Part shown: one piece after another, positions 12,289-23,362 of the stretch
Numbering within the stretch: the first letter of the stretch is position 1
How the letters are laid out: every line of letters starts with the position of its first letter
Assembly: GCA_022432975.1 (NCBI GenBank)
Contig: CM039510.1
Location: 28,511,201 to 28,575,200 of the forward strand
DNA length: 64,000 bases
Direction: 5' to 3'
From: Begonia masoniana
Taxonomy: Eukaryota > Streptophyta > Magnoliopsida > Cucurbitales > Begoniaceae
Notes under the pieces: model-generated
Database searches by the model: none
Seen by the model: only the letters and a program-made list of their open reading frames with translations
What the model was told of the DNA's origin: nothing
Program-made: the position numbers and the translations under genes

Positions 12289-13430
12289 GGGTAAAGTACA
12301 ATTTGGCCCCCAAACTATGATGAAAATGACAATTTTTACCGTAAACTTCAATAATGGTAAAAAATAACCGTAATGTATGGATAATGGGCAATTCACCCCC
12401 TACCGTGCCATTTTTCATTAAAAGGGCACGTTTTCGTCACATGCCCTATTTTACTACCCAATATGCCTTTGCACTACGTCTGTTTTGAATTGCCTGTTTC
12501 ACCCTTCACCCTCGCCTCTCTTCTCATCGACTTTCAATTTCTTTTCACCAACTCTCAGCGATGTTCAAAGTGTGCCCCTGCCCCTCATCGGTAAAGATGA
12601 AAAAGAACTGGTTCGTATTATTAGGAAAATCAGAGAAAAATGAATCTAAAGAAACTAAAGAAGAATCAGAGGTAAGCTTTTTTCTAGATGAATCGTAAGA
12701 TCTTAAAGCAAATTGGGCAAAACATTTTCAGGAGAGAAAACAGGGGAGAAACAAACGAAGAAGTTATGCGGCCTCAAAATCAAGAACATGGAACCCATCA
12801 TTGCAAAGTATTTCAAAGGCTACAAGCTGAATCTTCAAAAACAATGGCGAATTGTTCTTTGTTTCCAGCAGGAAAATCAGAGAAAAACGAATCTGAAGAA
12901 ACTAAAGAAGAATCAGAGATAAGTTTTTTTGTAGATGAAATCGATACATTGAGTTCCATTTTCTGAATCGTAAGATCTGAAAGCAAATTGGGCAAAACGT
13001 TTTCAGGAGAGAAAACGAGGGAGAAACAAAGGAAGAAGTTATGCGGCCTACAAATCAAGAACATGGCATCCGTCATTGCAGAGTATTTCAAAGGCTGCAA
13101 GCTGAATCTTCAAAACAATGGAGGATTGTTCTTTGTTTTAATCACAGTTCTTCGTTTTCAAACATCTTTTGGAACAACCCCAAAAAACGGTACTGTAGAG
13201 TGAGAAGAGAGCGAGGGAGAGAGCGAGGGAAGGAGAGACACAGTGTAGGAACATATCGGGTAGTAAAATAGGGCACGTGACGAAAACGTGCCATTTAAAA
13301 AAAAAAATAACACAGTAGGGGGTGAATTGTCCATTATTCATACATTACGGTTGTTTTCTTATCATTATCGAAGTTTACGGTCAAAATTGTCATTTTCATC
13401 ATAGTTTGGGGGTCAAATTACACTTTACCT
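12289..13430. mobile_element. Mutator-like non-autonomous DNA transposon, copy 1
   Basis: Terminal inverted repeats of about 175 bp (12289-12465 and 13252-13430) begin GGGTAAAGT and AGGTAAAGT. They are flanked by a perfect 9-bp direct repeat ttatcaaaa (12280-12288 and 13431-13439), the target-site length typical of Mutator-like elements. The interior encodes no transposase. It carries two related tandem blocks (about 12600-12960 and 12970-13200) with exon-like edges: a donor-like GAG|GTAAGC near 12672 and acceptor-like TTTTCAG|GAG near 12731 and 13006. It could be a Pack-MULE with a captured gene fragment, but I do not recognise the source. Confidence 0.85.
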
Positions 13431-13481
13431 TTATCAAAAACTCTATATAATTATTACACATGAATCTTTAAATAGACTTAG

Positions 13482-13691
13482 TGTAACGGTTCCCGGGGTA
13501 CCCTCACGACACGTCGTCCCCCGATTTTAACCTCAACCACGTGGCACTCCTTCTCGGAGCACGTCACCCCACGTGGCCAGGTTGCACCGTTCCTCACGAC
13601 CTTCTCTCTTCTGAAAAGGGAGTTTTTGTCTTCTCCATCATTCGAACCCAGGACCTCCAGACTATAATCCATGGGTTACAATTGCTAGTAC
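13482..13691 (-). mobile_element. tRNA-derived SINE (S1), interrupted by solo LTR
   Basis: On the minus strand the unit has a tRNA-like head with a B-box-like GGTTCGAA and a downstream body ending in ...CCGTTACAC. The same body occurs at 16071-16218, 19253-19384 and 19385-19740. The head is split by the LTR at 13692-15997; the remaining head lies just right of it at 15998-16016. The pol III promoter assignment rests on box similarity and is inferred. Confidence 0.7.
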
Positions 13692-15997
13692 TGTAACGAC
13701 CCGTGGCTCGGCAGTTACTAACTTGACTTATAATGAAACTTTATAAGAAATTCTAAAGAAAATTTTAGAAAATATTAAACATTTATAAAAATTCTCCAAA
13801 ACGAGTGAATTTCTTTTATAAACTTCGTATAAGACGTGTGTGAAATTTCCTAAATTTTTTTTTTACACTATTATGAACAATAGCACCGATCAATCAGCCA
13901 TTTGGCCGATCAATCAGCAGCTTTGGTGCCATCGGCAGCTTTGCGGTCTTTGGCGCTTGCTTCATGCAAGCGCCGATCGATCGGCAGCTTTGCTTCATGC
14001 AAGCGCCGATCGATCGGCAGGCTTGCTGCCCATCGACTAATCTCCCTTCTTTTCTTTCTTCCACTTCTTCATCCTATCATTTATAAACTTTATCAAATCA
14101 CTTTCAACCCATAAACATTATCAAGATTTTAAAATCATACCTCAAATCATCCATTCAACCATAAAGCAACCTAAGTCACCGTTTATCCCAATAAAACACA
14201 ACGACATTTCCTTAACAACCCAAAACAATAGAAATTCTAGTTATGTGCACAAAACGTAGCGAAAAGTCTGTAAGCACATCATCTAACTAAAATTTAAAAC
14301 ATTTGTTTATACACATTTACCAAAATACCTACAACGGGGCCACAGGTCAAAATTGCTCTAGCAGCTCCAAGCACACTCCATGGACGTCCTCCATCAGCTG
14401 CTCTATCAGTCGTACTGAGGGTCAACGTCCTCACCTGGGATATGACCTACACCACAAAGTAAGTAATGAGTCTAATGCCTAGTAAGTGATGTAGAATTAA
14501 ATAAAATGCTTGCTCATGCTCTTCGTAAAACATGCACTGAGTCTGTTCTTTATTTTGTTGCATGACATTAGTTATTGGGGTACTGCTTCTAAAGGAGAGA
14601 TGACGTAACTGATTGTCCCTCTAGTGGAACAACCATCATGCTCTAGGGTAAGTGGGATGACATATCTAACAGTCCCTCTAATGGAACTACCAATCTCAAT
14701 TCACTACCCACAATAACTATTTACGTATTTTACTGTTCTGTTTGCTCTTGTTTACATGAAAACATATGCATAAAATCGTTTTCTATGCTTTGAAAAACCA
14801 TGATGCATGAATGCATGTCACATACATATATCCTCAAATGTTGTAAGCATAATAAAATCTAACAGTAAATAAATCCAGTAATTAAACAAGTAACTAGCAT
14901 AAATACACTCACTCTCAACCTAAAATTCTATCCAAACCAAAACTCTCAAACTATGATATCCAAAATCTACCTTCTAGCCATCAACCTCCTAGCACTTTGT
15001 GGTGTAGGCCAATCGGCCAAATGCATGCAAACATGCACTTACCTCATGTCTCGAGTTTAGTTTCAGAAACGTGCTCGACTTCCTTTTTAACTTGTAAATG
15101 TGAAGCATAGAAATAAAGCATCACCCTATAAAATTTCAGAATTTCAAACAAAACAGCAACTTAAAAATTTTATATCTTTTGTTATACGTATCTGAACTCA
15201 ATAATTCCAATGGCTATGGACTCCTCAAAGGGGTCTATTTTAACATGGTAAGATCAATTATCAAGAGCCTTCAATCGATTGAATCAAAAAAACCAAAATC
15301 TGAAACTGCTCTAAAAACCCTACTTGAGTAGTTCGTGTACATTTCTATGGTTTTCATCCATTTTAAACCATAACCAACTCTCCCATCCAATTTAAACATT
15401 AATTAATCAAGAATGAAGGAACAAGAAACCTATTTTGTTCAGTCATCTAGGGTTCATCAAATCATGAAGTAAACTCCACCAAATTACCCTTCATAAGCAT
15501 AAAACTCATCACAATCATCAACCATAAGAAATTGTCAATCTTACCTTGAGTTCTTGAAGGAGAAAAAGAGCTTTTTGGTGGAAGGAAGAATTCTGCAGCA
15601 AGGAGAGGGTGCTCTGTCGTGGTGAGAAGATAACCAAGAATAAAAATGTTTTCACAAGTGATAAGCATTATCCACTTACTCCAAAAGAAATTTTTATTCC
15701 AAAAGTGGCCTTCACTTGTTTTCAACGTGGAGGTGTTTGGTTTGTTAAATTCTAACTTGTTGACTTCTCTTCTTCCTAACTCTCCTTTAAATCCTAATAC
15801 ATGAATAGTTGTTCTAATCAATGGCTATCCCCTTTTACACCAAATACTCCAATTTAACTCAATTTTGACTTTCCACAATCCTTCCTCTTCTTTCCTTTAA
15901 ATTTTTCTCTTTTACTATAAAGTCTTTAAAACTATTAGATGGTCTACATTATTACATGCGAAGAATCATAACGTACGATAAATTTTTGGGTGTTACA
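13692..15997 (-). mobile_element. Solo LTR (family D), 2.3 kb
   Basis: Termini are tgtaacgaccc...gggtgttaca. It is inserted in a SINE at ggtac. The flanking 5-mers are agtac (13687-13691) and gatac (15998-16002), each one transition from ggtac, and ggtac itself is preserved at 57371-57375 in copy 2. No gag-pol is present, so it is a solo LTR. Orientation is inferred from the paired-strand domain. Short cgatcgatcggcag repeats occur at 13900-14030. Confidence 0.85.
14446..15008 (-). other. Paired-strand domain of LTR family D
   Basis: cctacaccacaaagt (14446-14460) is the perfect 15-nt reverse complement of actttgtggtgtagg (14994-15008). The inverted repeat ggcc-aatc-ggcc (15007-15018) abuts the second strand. 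A sense-strand GTAAGT is at 15037-15042. The loop contains a roughly 60-bp imperfect repeat near 14575-14700. Confidence 0.7.
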
Positions 15998-16002
15998 GAT
16001 AC

Positions 16003-16070
16003 CACTTCAGTTAAGGAAAAAACTTTCTTTCCAAGGGGGAGAAGATCGTGAGGAAAAAGACGTTTTTTTG
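16003..16070 (+). repeat. SINE fragments
   Basis: The remaining head of S1 (ccacttcagttaag) is followed by a plus-oriented body piece (ccaagggggagaagatcgtg) like those at 19470 and 19600. Confidence 0.5.
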
Positions 16071-16218
16071 GTAACGGCCCCCGCGGCACTCATACTAGAG
16101 CACGTCACCCCCCGATATTAACGTCAACAACGTGACACTCACACTAGAGCACGTCCCCCACATGGCCAGGTGGCATCGTTCCTCATGATCTTCTCCCCCC
16201 TGGAGAGGGAGTTTTTGC
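16071..16218 (-). mobile_element. tRNA-derived SINE (S2), left part
   Basis: Minus-oriented SINE body beginning gtaacggccccc. It is split by the solo LTR at 16219-19161 and resumes at 19162 with the B-box-like region (actcgaaccc) and A-box-like region (cttgagcta) up to about 19252. The split is marked by the direct repeat tttgc. Confidence 0.75.
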
Positions 16219-19161
16219 TGTAACACCCGAGAATTTCCTAATACGTGCGTAGCCTTAGGTTAGACGTGTTGAGTTTGTTGTTGTGTATTGAAGGGGAGGT
16301 GAAAGTGGAAGAGAAAGAAGTGATGTGGTTTGACAATTCAAACCAAAATCCTTTGAAAAGTCAAAATGCTTATGTGAACCAATAGGAATTTATTGTTGGA
16401 AAATTCAAACTATGTTACATGCATTAAATGAGTGTTGAGGGATGTCTTTGGCGTTGAGTGGATGAGTGTAAAGTGAGGATTGAATTTTAATTTTAAAAAC
16501 TTTGTGGTAAAAAAACAAAAAGGGAAGGAAATATTAGGTTAAAAAGACAAAGTTTGGTTAGGTTTGTCATCTTCTCCCCTTGCCTCCACGATTTTCTATT
16601 GGCTGCCATTGGAGCTCTTCCAAGCTTCCCTCCATCAAGATTTTCAAGGTGATTTGAGGTAAAAATGGATGGGTTTTTGGTTTGTTGCAATTAGGTGTTG
16701 ATTTTTAGTAGTTTAATGGTATTTTGGAAGAGTTTGGTTAGGGTTTGGAAAACCCTAACCATGGAGTCCGAATTTTTGAGTTTAAAGGTTGGTTTTCTTT
16801 CCTATTTGATGATTTAGTTGTTAGATAAGTTGGTTTAAGTGATTTATGAAGTTAGATTAAGGATTGGAAGTAAGTTGGATAAAAACCGGGTTTTTTTGCA
16901 TAATGTGTAGCCGAATCTGGTTGCTGGATTTCGAAGTAGTCAAGTGGGTTATTTGGATGATTTGAGCATTTAATTGGATAGTAGACGTGTAGAGCTTTCC
17001 GAATTGGGGTGCCACGTCGAAATCCGTTGAAAGACGAGAGAGTTGTGACCGTTTGAAGTTTGACGGTCAATTTTGGGTAAAAATCGGATTTTAGTGTTAA
17101 GTGTGAGGTTGTTTGTGTGTTGGTTAGTTTTAGGTTAAAAGTGAGAGTTAGTTTAAGTTAGTTGAATTTTTAGAATTTCTTAGTTAGTTACTAATTAAGT
17201 TTCGTTATTTGTTAGATAATCGAGCGTGTGATTGGATCGGACGAAGTGACGAAAAATATTTGAAGCAACCAAGTAAGTAGTGGAGTGCGTGTTTGTTGCC
17301 TTCGGGCCTACACCATAGAACGGTAGGGATTGTTTGATTGTTGCTATGTTTTGCTTTGTGTCATGCATCGTGTGTCACGCATCATGGTTTTCTAAACTAC
17401 GAAATTACGTGTTTTGCATCCTTGAGCGGTAAGAATGAAATGAAAGATAAGAAAAGATTTGCAACGTGGTCGTGAGTACGAATTTCTCAACCTATTCGTG
17501 CTTGAAGTGCACAATAGGGTTTGTGCTTGAAGTGCACTCGTGCTTGAAGTGCGCGATGAGGATTCTACGATCGATTGGGGGATTCTAATGTACGTAATGA
17601 GTCGTGAGTATGAATTTCTCGACCTCAACCTGTTCGTGGTTGAAGCGCACAATGGGGTTGGTGCTTGAAGTGCACCCGTGCTTGAAGTGCACAATGAGGT
17701 TCGTGCTTGAAGTGCACGATGAGGATTCTACGATCGATTGGAGGAGATTCGGTTGGCCGTCTTGGACTGTGTTGGGACGTGTGCCTCCGGTCTAGCTCCG
17801 TGGGTCAAGGCGTGGCCGTCCTGGACTGTGTGGGGGCGTGTGCCTACTTGATTCACCTGGAAGTGAAAGATAAAATGCAATTGAAACGAAAAGAAAACAA
17901 CAGAGTGTGTAGAGACTGCATGTTAGGGTTGAGTCAAACAGTTAGTGTGTGTTGTGCATTATTTCCCTACTTGCTAAGCGTTAGACTTACCTTTTGTGTG
18001 TTCTGTGGTGTAGGTGACGATTTGTATACAGGTGAGGTAGACGAGACTACCGAGGATTAGGCTGCAGTCGGAGGAGTACGGAGTCCGCCGGTGCAGGCTA
18101 TTGTCGGGGCGTTTTGACCACTGGATGTCTCGGGTAGTGGGAGGTGAATGTTTGACATGGATAGTTTAATTTGTAAGTATTTTGGTATGGATTGTTGGTG
18201 TGTGGAAATGTTGTTTTGTGGAAGTTAGGAAACTTTATTAAGTTGTGGTAAATTGGGTTCATAAATATTTTTGTATGTATGTTACCGGGTTTACGAGTTG
18301 ATTTGGAGATGGATAGTGAGTATAAAGTATAGTTGTTCGTGATGGAAGCTGTGTGTTTTCCGGGATTTATTTCAGGTTTTGGGTATTTAAAGTTTTAGGC
18401 GTTATATTGCCCGTTTTGATTTTAAAGTAACTAACGTCAGGTTATGTTTGTGATTTTTGTATTTATTCGTTTTAAGTCGGTTTTCCGAGATTTTTACGGG
18501 ACTCGAAGATTTAGGTGTCGGGAAGGTATGTTTAAATTTTCAGAATTTTTGGGGGTGTCGGGAGTGGAGAAAAGTGTAGAAATGTGAAGGAAAGTCGAGA
18601 GAGTCGGAAAAAGGGTATTTTTGGTCATTTTGGGGCCGAAAACCCGAGGGGGTGGCGATTATTCGCCACCCAAACGCCACCAATCGCCTCGGGGGTGTTT
18701 TTGGGCGAAGATGGCAGAGAGGGTGGCGAGTATTCGCCACCCGGAGGCGAGTAATCGCCACGGCACGCGTGAAGCGTGCGGGAAAAGGGAGCTGGGGCGC
18801 GCTGGCGTGCCCCAGCGCGCGCACGCGCTTGCGCGTGCGGCGAGTGCTGCGCGAATAGCGCGCGCGGCGCGCAGCCTGGGCGCGCCTGGCGCCCAGCGCC
18901 CCTCCTTGCAAAATTTTTATTTTTTTTCGTTTTTCGCCTGATTTCCACTATGTTTTGAACCGAAATTTTTCCAACGTATCCTAACGTATTTTAGACACGT
19001 GTTCCAAGAAAATTTGAGGGTTCGAAAAACCCGAACATCGAGCCGGGAATTTTACAAAACCGAGCCGAATATTTTATTTAAATTACTTTTAAACGTCGTT
19101 TAAACACGGGATTTGTTTGCAAAGTGACGCACCGGGCCCGGGGCGGGTTCGGGGCGTTACA
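16219..19161 (+). mobile_element. Solo LTR (family C), 2.9 kb
   Basis: Termini tgtaacacccgag...ggggcgttaca are flanked by perfect 5-bp duplications tttgc (16214-16218 and 19162-19166). No internal coding region is present. It shares start, end and the mid-region domain with the LTR at 21688-27016. A block at about 18640-18905 is strikingly GC- and CpG-rich (alternating GCGC runs and attcgccaccc repeats) against AT-rich surroundings. Confidence 0.95.
17307..18014 (+). other. Paired-strand domain of LTR family C (copy 1)
   Basis: CCTACACCATAGAAC (17307-17321) pairs with GTTCTGTGGTGTAGG (18000-18014) over 15 positions with a single G-U wobble. Hairpin GCC-TTCG-GGC (17298-17307) abuts the first strand. 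TAAG...CTTA with a GTTAG-containing loop (17975-17989) precedes the second. GTAAGT is at 17273-17278. The loop holds short cttgaagtgcac repeats (17500-17720). Confidence 0.75.
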
Positions 19162-19252
19162 TTTGCCTTCCCTAGTACTCGAACCCAGGACCTCCAGGCT
19201 ATAATTCATGAGCTACAAGTGCTGGTACCACTTGAGCTACTGAGCACATAAG
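19162..19252 (-). mobile_element. SINE S2, right part (tRNA-like head)
   Basis: Continuation of S2 after the solo LTR. On the minus strand it reads TAGCTCAAGTGGTACCAGC ... GGTTCGAGT, resembling tRNA A and B boxes. Confidence 0.7.
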
Positions 19253-19384
19253 CCCACGTGGCCAGGTTTCATCGTTCCTCACGATCTTCTCTCCCTTGGA
19301 AAGGGAACTTTTTCCTTCCCCAACACTCGAACCCAGGACCTTCAGGCTATAATCCATAGGCTACAAGTGCTGGTACCACTAACT
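19253..19384 (-). mobile_element. tRNA-derived SINE (S3), partial
   Basis: Minus-oriented copy running from cccacgtggccagg to the tRNA-like head at about 19384. It meets S4 head to head, producing an inverted repeat of about 125 bp per arm. Confidence 0.7.
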
Positions 19385-19508
19385 CAGTGGTACCAGAACT
19401 TGTAGCCCATGGATTATAGCCTGGAGGTTCTGGGTTCGAGTGACGGGGAAGGAAAAAACTCCCTTTCCAAGGGGGAGAAGATCATGAGGAACAGTGTCAC
19501 CTGGCCAC
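19385..19508 (+). mobile_element. tRNA-derived SINE (S4), partial
   Basis: Plus-oriented tRNA-like head (ctcagtggtaccag ... gggttcgagt) and body up to cacgtggggtgac, where the next copy begins. Confidence 0.7.
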
Positions 19509-19740
19509 GTGGGGTGACTAGCTAGAGTGGTACCAGCACTTGTAGCTCATAGATTATAGTCTGGAGGTCCTGGGTTCGAGTGCTGAGGAAGGCAAAAACT
19601 CCCTTTCTAGGGGGGAGAAGATCGTGAGGAACGGTGTCACCTGGCCACGTGGGGTGACATGCTCTGAGAGAGTGCAACGTGGTCGTGTTAAAACTGTGGG
19701 GTGACGTGCTCTAGTTTGAGTGCCCCGGGGGCCGTTACAT
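19509..19740 (+). mobile_element. tRNA-derived SINE (S5), near full length
   Basis: Plus-oriented copy with head (agtggtaccagc ... gggttcgagt) and the whole body through gggggccgttac. Its last 40 bp are the inverted counterpart of 16071-16110, giving the whole cluster inverted termini. Confidence 0.7.
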
Positions 19741-21687
19741 TTAGGAAACAATGATATAGAGAAATAACATGATATTCGAAAATAAGTAATTAGAAAAGAA
19801 AATATAAATTAATAGAAAATAAATATAATATTATAGAAAATAAATTAATTAGGGAATCTTGTGCTTTCATCAATCTCCTCCACATGAAAAAAAACTCATC
19901 CTCAAGTTTTATAACTGCAAATAATTCATCTAAGAGAAAAGATTATGTCTGAAAGTGCAGAACCAAAATGATCTTCTTATCGAGCCACCAAAACACAAAT
20001 GTACTATCTCATTCTTTATAATTTGCATCAACTAAGATCATAAAGTCATGGTCGTCTGAGTAAGATATGACAATAGTCCATATCCACCATATCACACATG
20101 ATTTCATCTTTGTAATATGTCCTAATTGACATTGAAATCTTGCAAATTTCATGTACTCAAACTTCAGGACCTCTTTTAATCTATGCAATTTTGTACATGA
20201 AATAGTGCTCTTCATTCTACAAATTTATTTTCTTTACCAAGCCTTAGAAACAATATTTTCTACATTGTCACTATCAATGATTACGTTACAAACTTTGCCA
20301 CCAATAATGTATCGTGTTCAGAAGATCTTGTATTGGTGAGAGCTATTTTGAGATAAGAAAAAGTCATTGGAGGATGCACACGACTTTTTCTCCTACATCC
20401 TTTTGTAAATTCAACATCTACATTAATATCTCTTTCAAAATCATGTGTCCCCACCATCTTCTTCTATAAAATTAATTGCACACCTGCTTTGAAAATTGTT
20501 TTGAAAGATGTCAAGGTTGGTTGTACCAAAAACATTTTTTGAGATTTGAACACGCATAAGGTTGTTATTGCCTTGTTGTTGTTAATGAATTTGAGCTTGA
20601 GGATCAGACTGAACAATGAATGAAAAACTTCCATTGAGATTCTATTTTGAGTTATTGTTTGAAGGAGCATCATTTTGACTAATGTCTTGTCATCTATAAT
20701 TGTCGATCCTTTAGGAATGAGTGAACTTTAGGTAGTGTGTCGTCGAAAATTATTTAGTGTACGCATTGAAGTCTGACTAATTTGCACCTCTACTTTCATT
20801 GCCAAATTAATTGTATTTGTCATAGTCCAAATTTCTTAAAGAGCCAATCAATCTTGAATAGCTAGTTTGAGGCCTCAAATATAGTGATATATTAGTTGAT
20901 CCTCTGTCTCAAATAAATTCACCCTCGAATTTAATTGATAAAATTTTTCTATTTATTCATTCATTGTCTAGTTAGCTTTTCGACTGTTCTGGTATTGATG
21001 ATATAAAAGTTGCTTGTAACATGTAGGAAAAAAATGGCTTTTTTAACGAACTTTTTATCTTGTTCCAAGTTTTGATGTGTAATTTTCCTTGTCATTGACA
21101 ATTAAATTACAGAGTTTCCCACCATCCTGAAGCTCCGCCTTTTAATTTATATGTCACTAGCATCACTTATTTCTCCTCTGCTACATTTAAATAATAAAAA
21201 AACATTCTCAACCATGTGAACCAAATCCATGAAATCTTCAATTTTAATCTACCATTAAAACTTGGCAAAACCATTTTCATTTTGAACTCATGGTAGTTTG
21301 ACAGTTGAGTCAAAATGCATTTTATAAGATAATCATCTTCTTCATCAGACGAATAATTAATTATCGATGTTTGTCTTTGTCGTAAATTTTCTCGTTGTTG
21401 CCCCTCAAGAGAATCATTAAATCGATCCATCGGAAACAAATATCTCGTTCGTAGGGATTTCAATTAGAACCGCTCAAAAACCTAGCTACCTCCCTGAAAA
21501 GTTCCTCATCAAAGTCGAGCTCACATTTGTCATCAGCCATAAAAGCTCGTTAATCTGTTGGGAATGTTGGCGTTGCTATGGACTAAACGACATCATTGTT
21601 GGTAGGTGAAGAATCTCACAAGTTCACACTTTATTGGGTCACAACGGCAGGAGTTGAGCTCTGTCAGATTGCGAAGGAAAGGGTCGT
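19741..21687 (-). pseudogene. Decayed Ty3/gypsy gag-protease fragment
   Basis: A minus-strand frame at 21167-21463 contains LPSFNGRLKLKISWIWFTWLRMFFYYLNV, similar to gypsy gag sequences of the PSFxGxLxxxxFLDWxxxVExFF type. Lower down, around 20010-20215, translations resemble a gypsy aspartic-protease region (DEIMCDMVDMDYCHILL-like), interrupted by stops. At 19860-19920 is a purine-rich minus-strand stretch followed by aaacttgaggatgag, as next to gypsy polypurine tracts. RT and integrase are missing. The fragment is split at 21687 by a solo LTR; 27022-27579 may be its continuation. Confidence 0.6.
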
Positions 21688-22446
21688 TGTAACACCCGAG
21701 AAATTCTCATTACGTGCGTAGCCTAGGATATGCTAAGTATGATATTAAGATTAAGTGAGGATGGGAATTTGGAATAAGGAAAAGAGAGGAAAATGAAATG
21801 GTTGAAAAAGAATTATGTTTGAATTCAACCTTTGAAAAGTCAAATGCAATAACCAATCAAAACTTAGTAAAAATTTGAATGAAAAAGTGATGAAGAATGG
21901 TGCATCACGTTGGCTGCCAAGAGGAGGAGAATGTGAGGGTTAAATTGTAATTTTACTTGGAATTAAATGCAATAAAGAAAAAGAAGAAAAATGTGTATTA
22001 AAAATGAGGTTTTTTCATTTCTTCTTCTTCACTCCATCGGCCTCTTCCCTTTTCCACTGTAGCTGACGCCTCTCCCTCTCCTCTCTTCATTTTCTCAAGT
22101 GATTTCAAGGTAATTTCTCATGGGTTTTGCTGTGTATACATTTGGATGTAGCTTGGGAGTGTTTTTAGTGTGTTTTAGGAGGTTTTGGTGAGGGTTTGAA
22201 AACCCTAAAAGAGGAGTCCGAAAATTGGGTTCTCCTTGGGGGTTTTCTTCCTCTTTTGATTAATTAAGCCTTAGTTATGTTAGTTTAGGATGTTGGAGTG
22301 ATTAGATTATGAATTGGAATTTATTTACACAAAACCGGGTTTTATGCAAAATGGGGGCCGAATCTGTTGGTGCATTTTCGGATTGGCTAAGTGTTTTGTT
22401 TGGTTAATTTAAGCATTTCAATGGATAGTAGACGTGTAGAGGTTTC

Positions 22447-23362
22447 CAAATTGGGGTGACACGTCGAAATCCGTTGAAAAATGAGAGAGTTATGACCGAT
22501 TGAAGTTAGACGGTGGAAATTGGTGACAAATCGGGTGTTGGGGTTTTTATTTTGAAAAGTTAGTTTGGTTGTGTGAGAAATTTAGTAAATATCCTTTAGT
22601 TTATGTTTTGGTGATTTTAAGTGATTTTTCCATTAATGTGCTAGGTTAACGAGCGAGTGAATTGTATACTCGGAGTGAGCCAACACGTGCGGGAGTTCAG
22701 TAAGTAGTGGACGTGTGTTTGTTGCCTTCGGGCCTACACCACAGAACGTAGGATTTATTGTTTGATAGTGTATTGTTAGTGTTTGAGTATTGTTTGATGA
22801 ATTGCTGGGTTGTTATTGTTAGTGTTTGAGATTGTTTGCTTGTTTGGTTGCTTTGTTCTGATTTGGTTGCTTGAATGTTTGGTTAAGTATGGTTTTAAAT
22901 GTTTCAAATTGGGGTGACACGTCGAAATCCGTTGAAAAATGAGAGAGTTATGACCGATTGAAGTTAGACGGTGGAAATTGGTGACAAATCGGGTGTTGGG
23001 GTTTTTATTTGAAAAGTTAGTTTGGTTGTGTGAGAAATTTAGTAAATATCCTTTAGTTTATGTTTTGGTGATTTTAAGTGATTTTTCCATTAATGTGCTA
23101 GGTTAACGAGCGAGTGAATTGTATACTCGGAGTGAGCCAACACGTGCGGGAGTTCAGGTAAGTAGTGGACGTGTGTTTGTTGCCTTCGGGCCTACACCAC
23201 AGAACGGTAGGATTTATTGTTTGATAGTGTATTGTTAGTGTTTGAGTATTGTTTGATGAATTGCTGGGTTGTTATTGTTAGTGTTTGAGATTGTTTGCTT
23301 GTTTGGTTGCTTTGTTCTGATTTGGTTGCTTGAATGTTTGGTTAAGTATGGTTTTAAATGTT
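22447..23362. repeat. 458-bp tandem duplication within solo LTR
   Basis: Unit 1 starts caaattggggtgac at 22447 and unit 2 at 22905. Both contain the donor-like site, the UUCG hairpin and the CCTACACC strand, so this LTR carries two upstream strands (22733-22747 and 23191-23205). The units differ by a one-base change at the donor (CA|GTAAG versus CAG|GTAAG) and other small indels. Confidence 0.9.

Larger units (their letters stand above)
2330..14431. repeat. psbO-bearing duplicated segment, copy 1
   Basis: This 12.1-kb stretch aligns collinearly with 46310-58115. Left anchor: aaaaccccctg at 2330 and 46310. Right anchor: caacgtcct ending at 14431 and 58115. Both copies hold the same partial LTR, psbO gene, foldback element, decayed copia element, Mutator-like element and SINE in the same order. 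Differences seen are homopolymer indels, a variable GGTCAAC minisatellite near 2770, a poly-A/G tract near 11380, a 15-bp indel near 11920 and about 0.3 kb of extra sequence in the Mutator-like element. See the finding on haplotigs versus duplication. Confidence 0.95.

Noticed and set aside
19385..19460. A functional tRNA gene
   Set aside because: Only box-like motifs are present. I see no complete cloverleaf with paired acceptor stem, and the sequence recurs as a dispersed unit with a long body.
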